DNA of 64,000 nucleotides from assembly GCA_965203685.1 (NCBI GenBank), contig OZ241908.1, forward strand, positions 5,456,001-5,520,000, given 5' to 3'. Position numbers and translations under genes: made by a program. Origin of the DNA: VXYL01 sp965203685 (lineage in GTDB: Bacteria; Pseudomonadota; Gammaproteobacteria; Pseudomonadales; Azotimanducaceae). Below are positions 1 through 8,586 of this stretch, one piece after another (within the stretch, counting starts at the first letter, position 1; every line of letters begins with the position of its first letter). Under the pieces are notes generated by a model, which saw only the letters and a list, made by a program, of their open reading frames with translations, did not search any database and was not told the DNA's origin.

Positions 1-533
1 CGCAGGTAGCCACCTTGGCCGGCGAGCAAGGCGCGAACCGCTGCCACGATGCGTTCGACCTCGGCCAACCGCTCCCCGAGCAAGGCGGCCAGGTTCGTAC
101 CTTCACTGGCACGGTGCTCCACGAGGTCATCGAGTGCCGCCACGAAGCCCTTGATCGCGGAATCCTTGATGGCATCAATGTCGTCGCCGAGGTCCATCAG
201 TACGCCCGGGAAGCGCATCAGATCCAGCGGATTCACCGGGCCGATCGACTCGCTTGGCGCTTGACCGCGAATCGCCTCGACGGTCGCGAGAAGATGCTCA
301 ACGGCCTTGGCATTGACCTGCGGTGTGATCTCGGCGGTCGCCAACTTGCACGTCGCGTCCACCTTGCCACGTCGTATGCGCCGCAGTGCCAATTCCCGCA
401 ACCGGCGTTCGAGATCGCGGAGCTGGTCGGGTAGCCGAAAGCCCAATTCCAGGTAGCGGTGGTTGACGGATCGGATTTCCCAGCCAACCAGGGCGGAGCC
501 GGCGCGCCCGAACGCAGTCATGCTCGCTACCAT
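1..533 (-). CDS. yicC: YicC family endoribonuclease, 3' end cut off by the window edge
   Basis: YicC proteins are cytoplasmic endoribonucleases that cleave structured and small RNAs. The visible ~177 residues begin MVASMTAFGR and continue with GWEIRSVNHRYLE and FRLPDQLRDLE, the hallmark N-terminal block of the family (MTAFxR, then SVNxRxL, then RLP). The ATG at 533 is preferred over an in-frame ATG at 521 because family members usually have three or four residues before MTAF. The gene runs off the left edge, so the C-terminal part with the conserved acidic residues is not visible. It is divergent from rph, the same arrangement as yicC/rph in Escherichia coli, which supports the call. Confidence 0.9.
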   Translation of the reverse strand, partial: MVASMTAFGRAGSALVGWEIRSVNHRYLELGFRLPDQLRDLERRLRELALRRIRRGKVDATCKLATAEITPQVNAKAVEHLLATVEAIRGQAPSESIGPVNPLDLMRFPGVLMDLGDDIDAIKDSAIKGFVAALDDLVEHRASEGTNLAALLGERLAEVERIVAAVRALLAGQGGYL

Positions 534-580
534 CGCATCGAGGCGTAAGTGCCACCCGGCTTCGTGGAATCGCTAAGGAT

Positions 581-586
581 TATAAT
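581..586 (+). promoter_or_regulatory. Predicted -10 element for rph-pyrE
   Basis: A perfect TATAAT lies 70 bases upstream of the rph ATG in the 122-base gap between divergent yicC and rph. I see no good -35 hexamer 16-18 bases upstream, so activation or an atypical promoter is possible. The call rests on the hexamer and its position only. Confidence 0.5.
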
Positions 587-655
587 GGCTGGCGCGACGC
601 GCCCTTGAGGTGTCGCCTGCCCGACGAGATCCCTCCAGCATCACAAGGAGACTGC

Positions 656-1396
656 ATGGCCGTGCGATCTACCGGACCCGCGCGCGAGAGCGCGCGCTCG
701 CGCCCCAGCGGTCGGGCGACCGACGAACCGCGACCCGTGACCATTACCCGCGGCTTCACCAAGCACGCTGCCGGCTCCGTCTTGATCGCCTTCGGCGACA
801 CGAAGGTGATCTGCACGGCCAGCCTCGAAAACCAAGTCCCGCCATTCATGCGCGGCCAAGGGCGGGGGTGGATCACAGCCGAGTACGGCATGCTGCCGGC
901 GTCTACCCATACGCGCACCGACCGGGAAGCCGCGCGCGGCAAACAGGGCGGCCGCACCGTCGAAATCCAGCGCCTGATCGGCCGGTCTCTGCGCGCCGCC
1001 GTGGATCTCGACGCCCTCGGCGAGCGCACCATCAAGATCGACTGCGATGTCCTCCAAGCCGATGGCGGCACGCGCACCGCGTCCATCACCGGCGGCTGCG
1101 TGGCGTTGGCCGACGCCGTCTCCCGGGTGGCACCCAAGGCGTTCGTCGGCTTGGTGGCATCGGTCTCGGTGGGCATCTACCGGGGAATCGGTGTCCTCGA
1201 TCTCGACTACGCCGAGGATTCCAACGCCGACACCGACATGAACGTGGTGATGATGGAGGGGCGCGGGTTCATCGAGATTCAAGGGACCGCGGAGCAGGGC
1301 GCATTCGCCCGCAGCGCTCTCGACGAACTGCTGAGTCTTGCGGAAACGGGCATTGGCGGTCTTTTCGAAGCGCAAAAGCAGGCCTTGGCCTCGTGA
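656..1396 (+). CDS. rph: Ribonuclease PH
   Basis: RNase PH is a phosphorolytic 3'-5' exoribonuclease that trims tRNA 3' ends, working as a hexamer in the cytoplasm. The 246-residue product has the usual length and blocks: RGFTKHAAGSVLIAFGDTKV near the N terminus, FMRGQGRGWITAEYGMLP, the phosphate-binding TRTDREAARGKQGGRTVEIQ region, and DCDVLQADGGTRTASITG. The start at 656 is chosen because AAGGAG lies five bases upstream; an upstream in-frame start at 605 would add residues without homology. Its TGA overlaps the GTG start of pyrE, so the two are probably translationally coupled. Confidence 0.96.
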   Translation: MAVRSTGPARESARSRPSGRATDEPRPVTITRGFTKHAAGSVLIAFGDTKVICTASLENQVPPFMRGQGRGWITAEYGMLPASTHTRTDREAARGKQGGRTVEIQRLIGRSLRAAVDLDALGERTIKIDCDVLQADGGTRTASITGGCVALADAVSRVAPKAFVGLVASVSVGIYRGIGVLDLDYAEDSNADTDMNVVMMEGRGFIEIQGTAEQGAFARSALDELLSLAETGIGGLFEAQKQALAS

Positions 1397-2055
1397 CCCT
1401 TGGCGACCGCAGCGCGGCGCTAGCTTTCGTGGGCGAGATGATCGCTCGCAACGTGCTCGACTTCGGCGATTTCGTGCTGAAATCCGGTCGGCGCAGTCCG
1501 TACTTCTTCAACCTGGGATTGATTGCCGACGGCGAAGGGCTGAGCGTGCTCGGATCAGCCTATGCGGCCGAGGCGTTACAGCTACCGATCGTCCCCGACG
1601 TCCTGTTCGGACCGGCCTACAAGGGTATTCCAATCGCTACCGCAGCGGCCGTCGCCATGCACCGCGACCACGGGCGGGACACGGGCGCGGCCTTCAACCG
1701 CAAAGAGGCCAAGACCCACGGCGAAGGCGGCCTCCTCGTGGGTGCGCCCATGGCCGGACGCAAGGTGGCCATCGTCGACGATGTTGTCACCGACGGCACG
1801 GCAAAGCGCGAGGCCCTGGATATTGTCAGCGCGGCCGGGGGCGAGGTGGTCGGCGTGGTACTGGCGCTTGATCGCCAAGAGCCTGTCGTTGGCGGACGCG
1901 AAACCGCGGTGGAGGTTCTCGAACGGGATTTCGGGGTACCCGTGCGCTGTGTCGCGAATCTCGACGACGTGATCAGCTACCTCGACTCGCGCGACGCGTT
2001 CCGCGAGCACGCGGGTCGCTTGGCGCGGTATCGGAGCGAGATCACGCGGAGCTAG
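1393..2055 (+). CDS. pyrE: Orotate phosphoribosyltransferase
   Basis: PyrE transfers phosphoribosyl from PRPP to orotate in pyrimidine synthesis. The 220-residue protein shows the N-terminal block LDFGDFVLKSGRRSPYFFN, the GPAYKGIPIA segment, the NRKEAKTHGEGG loop, and the PRPP-binding motif VAIVDDVVTDGTAKREA. I place the start at GTG 1393, overlapping the rph stop as GTGA. The next in-frame ATG (1438) would cut into the conserved N terminus. The rph-pyrE pair is a classic gammaproteobacterial operon. It converges on slmA 158 bases downstream. Confidence 0.95.
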   Translation: MTLGDRSAALAFVGEMIARNVLDFGDFVLKSGRRSPYFFNLGLIADGEGLSVLGSAYAAEALQLPIVPDVLFGPAYKGIPIATAAAVAMHRDHGRDTGAAFNRKEAKTHGEGGLLVGAPMAGRKVAIVDDVVTDGTAKREALDIVSAAGGEVVGVVLALDRQEPVVGGRETAVEVLERDFGVPVRCVANLDDVISYLDSRDAFREHAGRLARYRSEITRS

Positions 2056-2176
2056 TTTTGGGGCACCGGCCTCCTGCGTGAGCAATAGGCCGTGTACCAA
2101 GCCAAGATGGCGGACGCGAACGGCAAGCCGTTCGAGGACGTCCGCGCACCCCCTGAACCGAACGCCTCGTCAATGC

Positions 2177-2200
2177 CTATGCGGACGGGGACGTCCCATG
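2177..2200. repeat. Dispersed palindromic repeat, copy 1
   Basis: The core GCGGACGGGGACGTCCC is a degenerate copy of a palindromic sequence found five times in the window (others near 17662, 27207, 52310 and 58337). It lies between the convergent ends of pyrE and slmA, a typical place for a REP-like element. It is the least symmetric copy. Confidence 0.5.
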
Positions 2201-2213
2201 CGGGCGGGCAGGT

Positions 2214-2792
2214 CTAGAACGCTGCGGATTCTAGGACGACCCACTGCTCGGCCCAGTCCGCGGTTGGGACGGCCTTGAATTCGGTGCGCACGAATTGTGC
2301 GATGCGGCCCTCGGCGCTTGCGAGCAGCAGGTTGGCGCATGCGTTCGGGCCGAGGCGCGGCGCCTGCTCACGGACCGCCTGCGACTCGCGGGCGAGTTGC
2401 CGCAACTGCGTTTCAATGCGGTCGAAGAACTGACGGACACGGGCTTGCAGGCGCGGGGTCTCGCCAATGAGCGCATCGCCAACGAAAACGCGCGCGAAAC
2501 CCGGATTTGTCTCACAGAACGACAGCAGTAGCAGCAAGATCCCGCGGCACTTTGCCGCCGGTCGCTGACTGCCGTCGACGATCGTGCCGACACGGCCGAA
2601 AATGGTCTCTTCGGCGAAGTCGATCAGGCCGTCGATCATCTTCGCCTTGGTGGGGAAGTGTCGGTACAGCGCCGCCTCGGAGACGTGGATCTGCGATGCC
2701 AGCGCCGCTGTCGTGACTCGCTTGCCCGGGTGGGTTTCCAGCATCGAGGCATAGGCCTCGAGAATCTGCCGTCGCCGGTCGGTCCGGTTCAT
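2214..2792 (-). CDS. slmA: Nucleoid occlusion factor SlmA (TetR family)
   Basis: SlmA binds chromosomal sites and inhibits FtsZ assembly over the nucleoid. The 192-residue protein opens with RRQILEAYASMLE and a TetR-type helix-turn-helix (VTTAALASQIHVSEAALYRHFPTK split across residues 26-50), followed by MIDGLIDFAEE, which is the SlmA signature rather than that of a generic TetR. The length matches the family. Its ATG overlaps the argB stop by four bases (ATGA), so it is the last gene of the coaBC-algC-argB-slmA operon. In E. coli slmA sits beside pyrE and dut, so this context agrees. Confidence 0.92.
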   Translation of the reverse strand: MNRTDRRRQILEAYASMLETHPGKRVTTAALASQIHVSEAALYRHFPTKAKMIDGLIDFAEETIFGRVGTIVDGSQRPAAKCRGILLLLLSFCETNPGFARVFVGDALIGETPRLQARVRQFFDRIETQLRQLARESQAVREQAPRLGPNACANLLLASAEGRIAQFVRTEFKAVPTADWAEQWVVLESAAF

Positions 2793-3736
2793 GGGAAGCC
2801 ACCTCCATCACTGGCCCCCGGTGAAGGTGGCGGTCCGGTTCGTGCCTTGATGAGCGTCCCAACGCCACGATCGGTCAAGACCTCGAGCAAGAGCGCGTGG
2901 GGCACACGGCCATCGATGATGTGGGCGGTCTTGACCCCGCCCTCGATCGCGTTGAGGGCGCACTCCACCTTGGGCAGCATGCCCCCGGACACCGTGCCAT
3001 CCGCGATCAGCCCGCGGGCATCGGCGCGCGTCAGCCCGGTCACCGTATTGCCTTCCGAATCGAGGATACCGGCCGTGTTGGTCAGCAGCACGAGTTTTTC
3101 CGCATGCAAGCGTTCGGCGACCGCCCCGGCCACGAAATCCGCGTTGATGTTGTAGGACTCCCCGTCCGGACCGACGCCCACGGGGGCGATGACCGGCACG
3201 AAACCGCTGCCGATGAGCGTGTCGAGCAAGGCGCGATGCACCACGTCCACCTCCCCGACGTGCCCGATATCGATGATCTCCGGCACACCCACACCATCGG
3301 TCAAGTGCTCGTCGTCGTCGCGTGTACGGGTGACCTTGAGCTTGCGCGCGCGGATCAGATCACCGTCCTTGCCACTAATGCCGACCGCCCGGCCACCGGC
3401 CGTGTTCAAGAGCGATACGATGTCCTTGTTGACGAGGCCCCCCAAGACCATCTCCACCACGTCCATGGTCGCCGTGTCCGTCACGCGCAGACCGTCGACG
3501 AACTTGGTGGGGATGTTCAGACGATCCAGCAAGTCGCCGATCTGTGGCCCGCCGCCGTGCACCACCACGGGGTTCATGCCGACAAGCTTCATGAGCACCA
3601 CGTCCCGGGCGAACGCGCGCTTCAAGTCGTCGTCCACCATGGCGCTGCCGCCGTACTTGACGACGATGGTCGCGCCGTGGAACTGGCGGATGTACGGCAG
3701 CGCTTCGATCAGTACCTTGGCCGTGGCGTCCGGCAT
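2789..3736 (-). CDS. argB: Acetylglutamate kinase
   Basis: ArgB phosphorylates N-acetylglutamate, the second step of arginine synthesis. The 315-residue protein carries the amino-acid kinase glycine-rich motifs VVKYGGSAM and VVVHGGGPQI, the substrate region KFVDGLRVTD, NINADFVAGAVA and the C-terminal GGMLPKVECALNAI block. The ATG at 3736 has AGGAGG seven bases upstream and removes a spurious 21-residue extension. It lies 10 bases downstream of algC and overlaps slmA by four bases. Confidence 0.96.
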   Translation of the reverse strand: MPDATAKVLIEALPYIRQFHGATIVVKYGGSAMVDDDLKRAFARDVVLMKLVGMNPVVVHGGGPQIGDLLDRLNIPTKFVDGLRVTDTATMDVVEMVLGGLVNKDIVSLLNTAGGRAVGISGKDGDLIRARKLKVTRTRDDDEHLTDGVGVPEIIDIGHVGEVDVVHRALLDTLIGSGFVPVIAPVGVGPDGESYNINADFVAGAVAERLHAEKLVLLTNTAGILDSEGNTVTGLTRADARGLIADGTVSGGMLPKVECALNAIEGGVKTAHIIDGRVPHALLLEVLTDRGVGTLIKARTGPPPSPGASDGGGFP

Positions 3737-3746
3737 GGCAACCTCC

Positions 3747-5156
3747 TTAGCGCTGCCCCAGGAACTTGAGGTCCGCGTCGATGGCGGCGAGCGCGCCATC
3801 GAAGACGCCTTGGATGCGATCCAAAGCCGCCTCGTCGTCGGCCTCGAAGCGCAAGCTCAAGTTCGGGCTGGTGTTCGACGGCCGCACCAGGCCCCAGCCG
3901 TCCGGATAGTCCACGCGGAGACCGTCGATGCCATTCACGTCGCCGCCATCGAAGGCCGCGCTCGCCGCCAACTCGTCCACGATCGCGAACTTGCGCGCTT
4001 CGGTTGTTGGCACCTTGATTTCCGGTGTCGAGACCGTCGCCGGGAAGTCCGCGAAGACCTGGCTCGCCGGACGTCCGTCCGCCGCCAGGATCTCCACCAG
4101 GCGTGCGGCGCTGTAGATCGCGTCGTCGAACCCGAACCAGCGCTCGACGAAGCAGATGTGCCCGGAGAACTCGCCGCCGAGCAAGGCACCCGAGTCGCGG
4201 ATCTTGGCCTTCATGTGGGAGTGGCCGGTCTTCCACATGATCGGTTCGCCGCCGCATTCGCGAACCACTGCGGGCAGGTGCCGGCTGCACTTCACGTCGA
4301 AAACCACCTTCGCGGCAGGATTGCGGCTGACGAGATCTCGGCTGAACAGCATCATGGCCCGGTCTGGCCAAACGATTTCGCCTTCATCCGTGACGACTCC
4401 CAGGCGGTCGCCGTCGCCGTCGAAGGCGATGCCGAGATCGGCGTCCGCCGCGCGCACTGCGTCGATTACGTCGACCAAGTTCGCGGCTTCCGCCGGATCG
4501 GGATGGTGGTTGGGGAAGGTCCCGTCGACCTCCGTGAATAGCGGAATCACCTCGCACCCCAACGCCTCGAGGAGTCGCGGTACCACGAGCCCGGCAACGC
4601 CGTTGCCGCAGTCGACGACGACCTTGAGCGGCCGGTCGAGGGTCACATCGGCCGTGATGCGATCCGTGTAGTGGTCCAGGAGCTCGGCGGAACTCAAAGA
4701 CCCGGAACCCGTCGTAAACGCCCTGCCCTCGATGCGCTGGCGCAGCTTGAGTATGCGGTCCTCGGCCAAGGTGATGCCGCCGATCATCATCTTGAGGCCG
4801 TTGTACTCCGGCGGATTGTGCGATCCGGTGATCATGATGCCGGTCGCAGTCCCCAGGACGTGCGTCGCGTAGTAGAGCAGGGGTGTCGGCACGAGGCCCA
4901 CGTCCGTCACGTCGACACCACCCTCGTTCAAGGCCTGGTGAAGCACCTCGCGCAACGGTCCCGTCGAGGCCCGGCCGTCGCCACCCACGGCCACGTGGCC
5001 CTGCCCGGCCGCCAAGCTCTCCGCCGCGAATGCCCGGCCGACCAGGTACGTCGCACGTTCCGTGAGCGTCTCCCCCACCACGCCACGAATGTCGTACGCG
5101 CGGAAGATCTCCGGGTCCAACGCACCGTCAACCGCGGATGCAACATCCCCGCGCAT
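3747..5156 (-). CDS. algC: Phosphomannomutase/phosphoglucomutase
   Basis: AlgC-type enzymes interconvert hexose 1- and 6-phosphates for exopolysaccharide, LPS and GDP-mannose synthesis. The 469-residue protein has all four family loops: substrate-entry IFRAYDIRG at the N terminus, phosphoserine loop TGSHNPPEYNG, metal-binding DGDGDRLG, sugar-specificity GEFSGH and the C-terminal phosphate-binding RPSNTSP. The ATG at 5156 lies four bases after the coaBC stop; an upstream in-frame extension into coaBC lacks homology. In Pseudomonas the order is coaBC-dut-algC-argB; here dut is missing. Confidence 0.95.
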   Translation of the reverse strand: MRGDVASAVDGALDPEIFRAYDIRGVVGETLTERATYLVGRAFAAESLAAGQGHVAVGGDGRASTGPLREVLHQALNEGGVDVTDVGLVPTPLLYYATHVLGTATGIMITGSHNPPEYNGLKMMIGGITLAEDRILKLRQRIEGRAFTTGSGSLSSAELLDHYTDRITADVTLDRPLKVVVDCGNGVAGLVVPRLLEALGCEVIPLFTEVDGTFPNHHPDPAEAANLVDVIDAVRAADADLGIAFDGDGDRLGVVTDEGEIVWPDRAMMLFSRDLVSRNPAAKVVFDVKCSRHLPAVVRECGGEPIMWKTGHSHMKAKIRDSGALLGGEFSGHICFVERWFGFDDAIYSAARLVEILAADGRPASQVFADFPATVSTPEIKVPTTEARKFAIVDELAASAAFDGGDVNGIDGLRVDYPDGWGLVRPSNTSPNLSLRFEADDEAALDRIQGVFDGALAAIDADLKFLGQR

Positions 5157-5160
5157 CGGC

Positions 5161-6381
5161 TTAACCGCGCGCCTGGTGGTAGAGCGCCGAGATCTCCGTG
5201 ACCAAGCGACGGGCGACCACCGCTTTCGGCATCTTGTCCAACGCCAATTCACCGCCGTCGTGGATCAGGGTGACCGCGTTGTCCGCGCTGTCGAAACCAA
5301 TGGTGGCATCCGAGACGTCGTTGACGACGATGGCGTCCATGCCCTTGCGCAGTCGCTTGTCGCGGGCGTAGTCGAGGGGGTTGTGCGTTTCCGCGGCGAA
5401 ACCCACGACGAAGGGTCGCGGGTGGGTATTGGCAATGGAGCCGATGATGTCCTCGTTTTCCTTGAGCGCGACACGCATCTCGCTCGAAGACCGCTCCGAC
5501 TTCTTGAGCTTCTGCTCATGGACGTGACTCGGTCGGTAGTCCGCGACGGCCGCCACGGAGACGAAGATGTCCGCCGTCTCAACACGCTCGGCGACGGCGG
5601 CTTTCATTTCGGTTGCGCTGACGACGTCGAGACGCTCCACGCCCGCGGGTGTCGGCAGATGGACCGGCCCCGCGACCAAGGTGACGGCAGCGCCGGCATC
5701 GCGCGCGGCTTCGGCGAGCGCGAATCCCTGGCGACCCGAACTCCGGTTGCTGATGAAGCGCACGGGGTCAAGAAACTCGCGCGTCGGACCGGCCGTGACC
5801 AGCACGTTGACACCGGCAAGGCACTGCGGCGCCGCGAGGGTCGCCATCACCGCCTCGGCGATCTCGACCGGCTCCAGCATCCGTCCGGGTCCGAACTCGC
5901 CGCACGCCTGCTCGCCATCGGCCGGTCCGAGGATGGTCGCGCCGTCGGCCTGCAGCCGCGCGATGTTGCGCTGCGTCGCCGCGTGCTCCCACATCTTGTT
6001 GTTCATCGCCGGGGCCAAGAAGAGCGGCGCGGTCGTGGCGAGGCACAGCGTGGTGAGCAGGTCGTCCGCCAAGCCGTTCGCGAGCTTGGCGAGGATGTTC
6101 GCGGTCGCGGGAGCAACGACGACGGCGTCCGCCCAGCGTGCCAACTCGATGTGGCCCATCGCGGCTTCCGCCTCGGCATCCCACAAGTCTGTGCGAGGAC
6201 GCTGGCCCGCTAGGGCTTGCAGGGCCGTTGGGGTAACGAAACGGTGCGCGTTCTTCGTCAAGACCGGGACGATCTCTGCATCGAATCCGCGCAGATGTCT
6301 TACGAGTTCAGCAGACTTTACCCCTGCTATGCCGCCGCTAACGCCAAGTAGGATGTGTTTTGCGTGGTTGTCGGACGGCAT
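5161..6381 (-). CDS. coaBC: Bifunctional phosphopantothenoylcysteine decarboxylase/synthetase
   Basis: CoaBC joins cysteine to 4'-phosphopantothenate and decarboxylates the product in coenzyme A synthesis. The 406-residue protein starts with the FMN-binding flavoprotein domain (ILLGVSGGIAGVKSAELV). It has the catalytic-His block HIELARWAD, the PAMNNKMW motif and the cysteine of EQACGEFGPGRM. The C-terminal CoaB domain follows (TAGPTREFLDPVRFISN, FSTG-like NRSSGRQGFALAE). It is the first gene of the minus-strand operon that continues through algC, argB and slmA. Confidence 0.95.
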   Translation of the reverse strand: MPSDNHAKHILLGVSGGIAGVKSAELVRHLRGFDAEIVPVLTKNAHRFVTPTALQALAGQRPRTDLWDAEAEAAMGHIELARWADAVVVAPATANILAKLANGLADDLLTTLCLATTAPLFLAPAMNNKMWEHAATQRNIARLQADGATILGPADGEQACGEFGPGRMLEPVEIAEAVMATLAAPQCLAGVNVLVTAGPTREFLDPVRFISNRSSGRQGFALAEAARDAGAAVTLVAGPVHLPTPAGVERLDVVSATEMKAAVAERVETADIFVSVAAVADYRPSHVHEQKLKKSERSSSEMRVALKENEDIIGSIANTHPRPFVVGFAAETHNPLDYARDKRLRKGMDAIVVNDVSDATIGFDSADNAVTLIHDGGELALDKMPKAVVARRLVTEISALYHQARG

Positions 6382-6474
6382 GCCGAGCGTCTAGCGAGTC
6401 CGTTGGGCGCGACTCGCTACGATACCACGAGGACTCGCCGATGAGGCGAGTGGCGCCCGGTTCGGAGGTATGGA

Positions 6475-7188
6475 TTGTCGGCTGTAAATGGCGTCGCGCG
6501 CCTCGTCGAGCTGCCCGTGATGGAGCGACCGCGAGAGCGCGCCCTGAAAGAGGGATTGGCGCACTTAAGAGACAGCGAACTGATTGCGCTCGTGCTGCGC
6601 ACCGGCATCGGCCAACGGGATGCCGTCGCGCTCGCCAGCTCGCTGCTCGACCATTTCGGCGGTGTCCACGGTCTGCTCTGCCAGGACGCTGCGACCTTGC
6701 TCAACGTAAAAGGTCTCGGCAAGGCCAAGGTGGGCGCCCTGGTCGCGATCCGGGAGTTGCTAAAGCGGGCTGAACTCGCCGCGATGCGACACGGGCCGGT
6801 CATTTGCGGGGCCGACATGGCCAAGGACTACCTGGGGATGCACATCGGTCGCAGCGAGCGCGAAGTCTTCGGCCTCATACTGCTCAACTCGCGCCACCAC
6901 CTGCTCGCGACCGAGGACATGTTCTTCGGCACCGTGGATCGGACGACGGTCCATACACGCGAGGTCGTCAAGTGTTGTCTGCGTCACAACGCCGCAGCGG
7001 TGATCCTGTTCCACAACCACCCGTCGGGAAGTTCCACACCGAGCGCCGGGGACATCGCACTCACCAAGCGGCTCAACCGCGTCCTGAAGGAAGTCGACGT
7101 GCGCCTACTCGATCACCTGGTCGTGGCGAACATGACCATTTCGTCCCTCGCCCAACTGGGGCACATCAAGTCGGATTATCACGTGTGA
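6475..7188 (+). CDS. radC: RadC/JAB1-MPN family protein
   Basis: RadC proteins carry an N-terminal helix-hairpin-helix (LLNVKGLGKAKVGALVAI) and a C-terminal JAB1/MPN metalloprotease-like fold. The zinc motif is complete here: HNHPSG followed by the downstream D in PSAGDIALTKRL. Their cellular role remains unsettled despite the DNA-repair name. The product is 237 residues, close to the usual ~225. The start is a TTG at 6475 with a well-placed GGAGG six bases upstream; no ATG fits. It is divergent from coaBC, as in many gammaproteobacteria. Confidence 0.92.
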   Translation: MSAVNGVARLVELPVMERPRERALKEGLAHLRDSELIALVLRTGIGQRDAVALASSLLDHFGGVHGLLCQDAATLLNVKGLGKAKVGALVAIRELLKRAELAAMRHGPVICGADMAKDYLGMHIGRSEREVFGLILLNSRHHLLATEDMFFGTVDRTTVHTREVVKCCLRHNAAAVILFHNHPSGSSTPSAGDIALTKRLNRVLKEVDVRLLDHLVVANMTISSLAQLGHIKSDYHV

Positions 7189-7330
7189 TTGGCCGTCGGA
7201 GACGTCGCCAGGCACGCGATTCCGGCCGAGACGAAGGAGCGATCTGACCGCATGTTTGGGCCTGAACTCGTTGCTAATCGGCCATACCCACGCCTACGAT
7301 CCAGAAATCCTGCCCGAGTGGTGACGATGC

Positions 7331-7561
7331 ATGACCGTCCACCTGCCGGAAAACTGGATCCAACGGCTCTGCGAGCTGCCGGAGTCAGGTATGGGTTACC
7401 AAAACGTGGTGGTCCGTCTTCGCGATGGTTCGGTGTGGACCGGCATCGTCTATGACGCCGACCAGTTCGAGTGGCCCGCGGACCGTCCACCAATAGGTCC
7501 TTCAGACATCGTGGAGATCGACTTGGCGACCCCGGAGCGCCTAGAGAGCGATACGCGCTGA
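7331..7561 (+). CDS. Small conserved-looking hypothetical protein
   Basis: This 76-residue soluble, acidic protein begins MTVHLPENWIQRLCELPESG and contains MGYQNVVVRLRDGSVW, then a negatively charged tail. The pattern (a WI.RL..LPESGMGYQ opening followed by a short beta-rich region) resembles small uncharacterised proteins I have seen in proteobacteria, but I cannot name a family. No signal peptide or membrane segment is visible. It follows radC by 142 bases and stands alone. Its codon usage looks like that of its neighbours. Confidence 0.55.
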   Translation: MTVHLPENWIQRLCELPESGMGYQNVVVRLRDGSVWTGIVYDADQFEWPADRPPIGPSDIVEIDLATPERLESDTR

Positions 7562-7655
7562 GACCGCTTCGGTGTCCCGCTGTTGGTTACAGCCGAACTG
7601 CGGTTAATCCGGAAGACTGGTTCCACCGGAAGCGTCCCCCGGGAGAAGACGGCCC

Positions 7656-8480
7656 TCAGTCGTGGACATCGCAGCCATGCTCCGCGAGCCATTGGCGCAA
7701 GGGCACGTCCTCAGGCTGCGGCGAGGAGTAGCCGTGGCCATCGCCGCTCGCGCCGAGCAACTGCCGCCGGATCGGATCCCGGCAATCGGGGTAGTCCTCG
7801 ATCTTCAGATTGTCCCGCGGGCGTAGCCAGCGGTAGCTGTACCCGTAGAACACGGCTTTGCGCGTGACGTCCGACGTGTTCGGGCTCGGCGAGTGCCATA
7901 ACCGCCGGTCGAATAGGACGGCCGTTCCCGGTTCAGCGCAAACCGGGGTGGCGTTTGGCGGATCCCGGTCGTCGGAATCCAGCCGGTTCGACAAGTGGCT
8001 ACTCGGAACGACGCAGAAATTGCCCCGCCCGGGAACGCTGACATCGGTCAGGAAGTAGCCGACCTTCACCGAGAGCCGCGGGCGTGGGTCCGACTCCATC
8101 TCCCAGTTCACGCGACCGCTGTCCTGGTGCCAGCCTAGGCGTTTTGGCCGCGGCGTCCCTCCAGGGAGGGGTGGCGTGATGTCCACGTGCGAGAGGTACA
8201 ACTGGATGTGCCAGCCGAGGATGCCCCAGATCTTGGGAAACGTGGTCGGCCAGTCCAGGAGATCCATGAACATCGGGTCCCTGCGCAGGAAGTCGCGCAG
8301 GTGCAGACGTCCGTTGGGTTCCACCTCGTCGGCGCGTTCCTCGCCAAGCCGGTCGACGAGGGCCGTCAATCGGGCCACTTCGTCCTCCGACAGGGCGTCT
8401 GGAACCAACAGGTAGCCGTCGGTCTCGAAAGTCCGCCGCTCGTCGTCGCTCAGGGCGTGGTTAAGGCAGGAGGTGTGCAC
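7656..8480 (-). CDS. Phytanoyl-CoA dioxygenase family protein
   Basis: The 274-residue protein is predicted to be a non-haem Fe(II)/2-oxoglutarate oxygenase. The facial triad is visible: H and D in GWHQDSGR, and the distal H in RRLWHSPSPNTS. A downstream R in VTRKAVFYGYS could bind 2-oxoglutarate. It lacks a signal peptide and is probably cytosolic. The start is GTG 8480; the helix LSDDERRTFETDGYLLVPD just after it matches the usual opening of the family. The substrate cannot be predicted; the ectoine-hydroxylase-like layout suggests a small hydrophilic molecule. It is one of five paralogous families in the window. Confidence 0.85.
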   Translation of the reverse strand: MHTSCLNHALSDDERRTFETDGYLLVPDALSEDEVARLTALVDRLGEERADEVEPNGRLHLRDFLRRDPMFMDLLDWPTTFPKIWGILGWHIQLYLSHVDITPPLPGGTPRPKRLGWHQDSGRVNWEMESDPRPRLSVKVGYFLTDVSVPGRGNFCVVPSSHLSNRLDSDDRDPPNATPVCAEPGTAVLFDRRLWHSPSPNTSDVTRKAVFYGYSYRWLRPRDNLKIEDYPDCRDPIRRQLLGASGDGHGYSSPQPEDVPLRQWLAEHGCDVHD

Positions 8481-8586
8481 GCGTTTGTCGCGCCTAGTCG
8501 GGGTGGCGGGAGTATAAGTCCGACGGAGTGGAGCATTCGGCCATGTTGTCCGCCATTGCCTCCTGCCAGTCAGTCCGCCTGTCGGA

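Noticed and set aside
610..2055. Possible fusion of an N-terminal domain to PyrE
   Set aside because: The first 260 codons overlap rph out of frame and have no homology; pyrE has a good GTG start at the rph stop.
7170..7190. Palindrome-like TATCACGTGTGATTG near the radC end as a parS site
   Set aside because: It does not match the TGTTTCACGTGAAACA parS consensus beyond the central CACGTG, and lies in the radC coding end.
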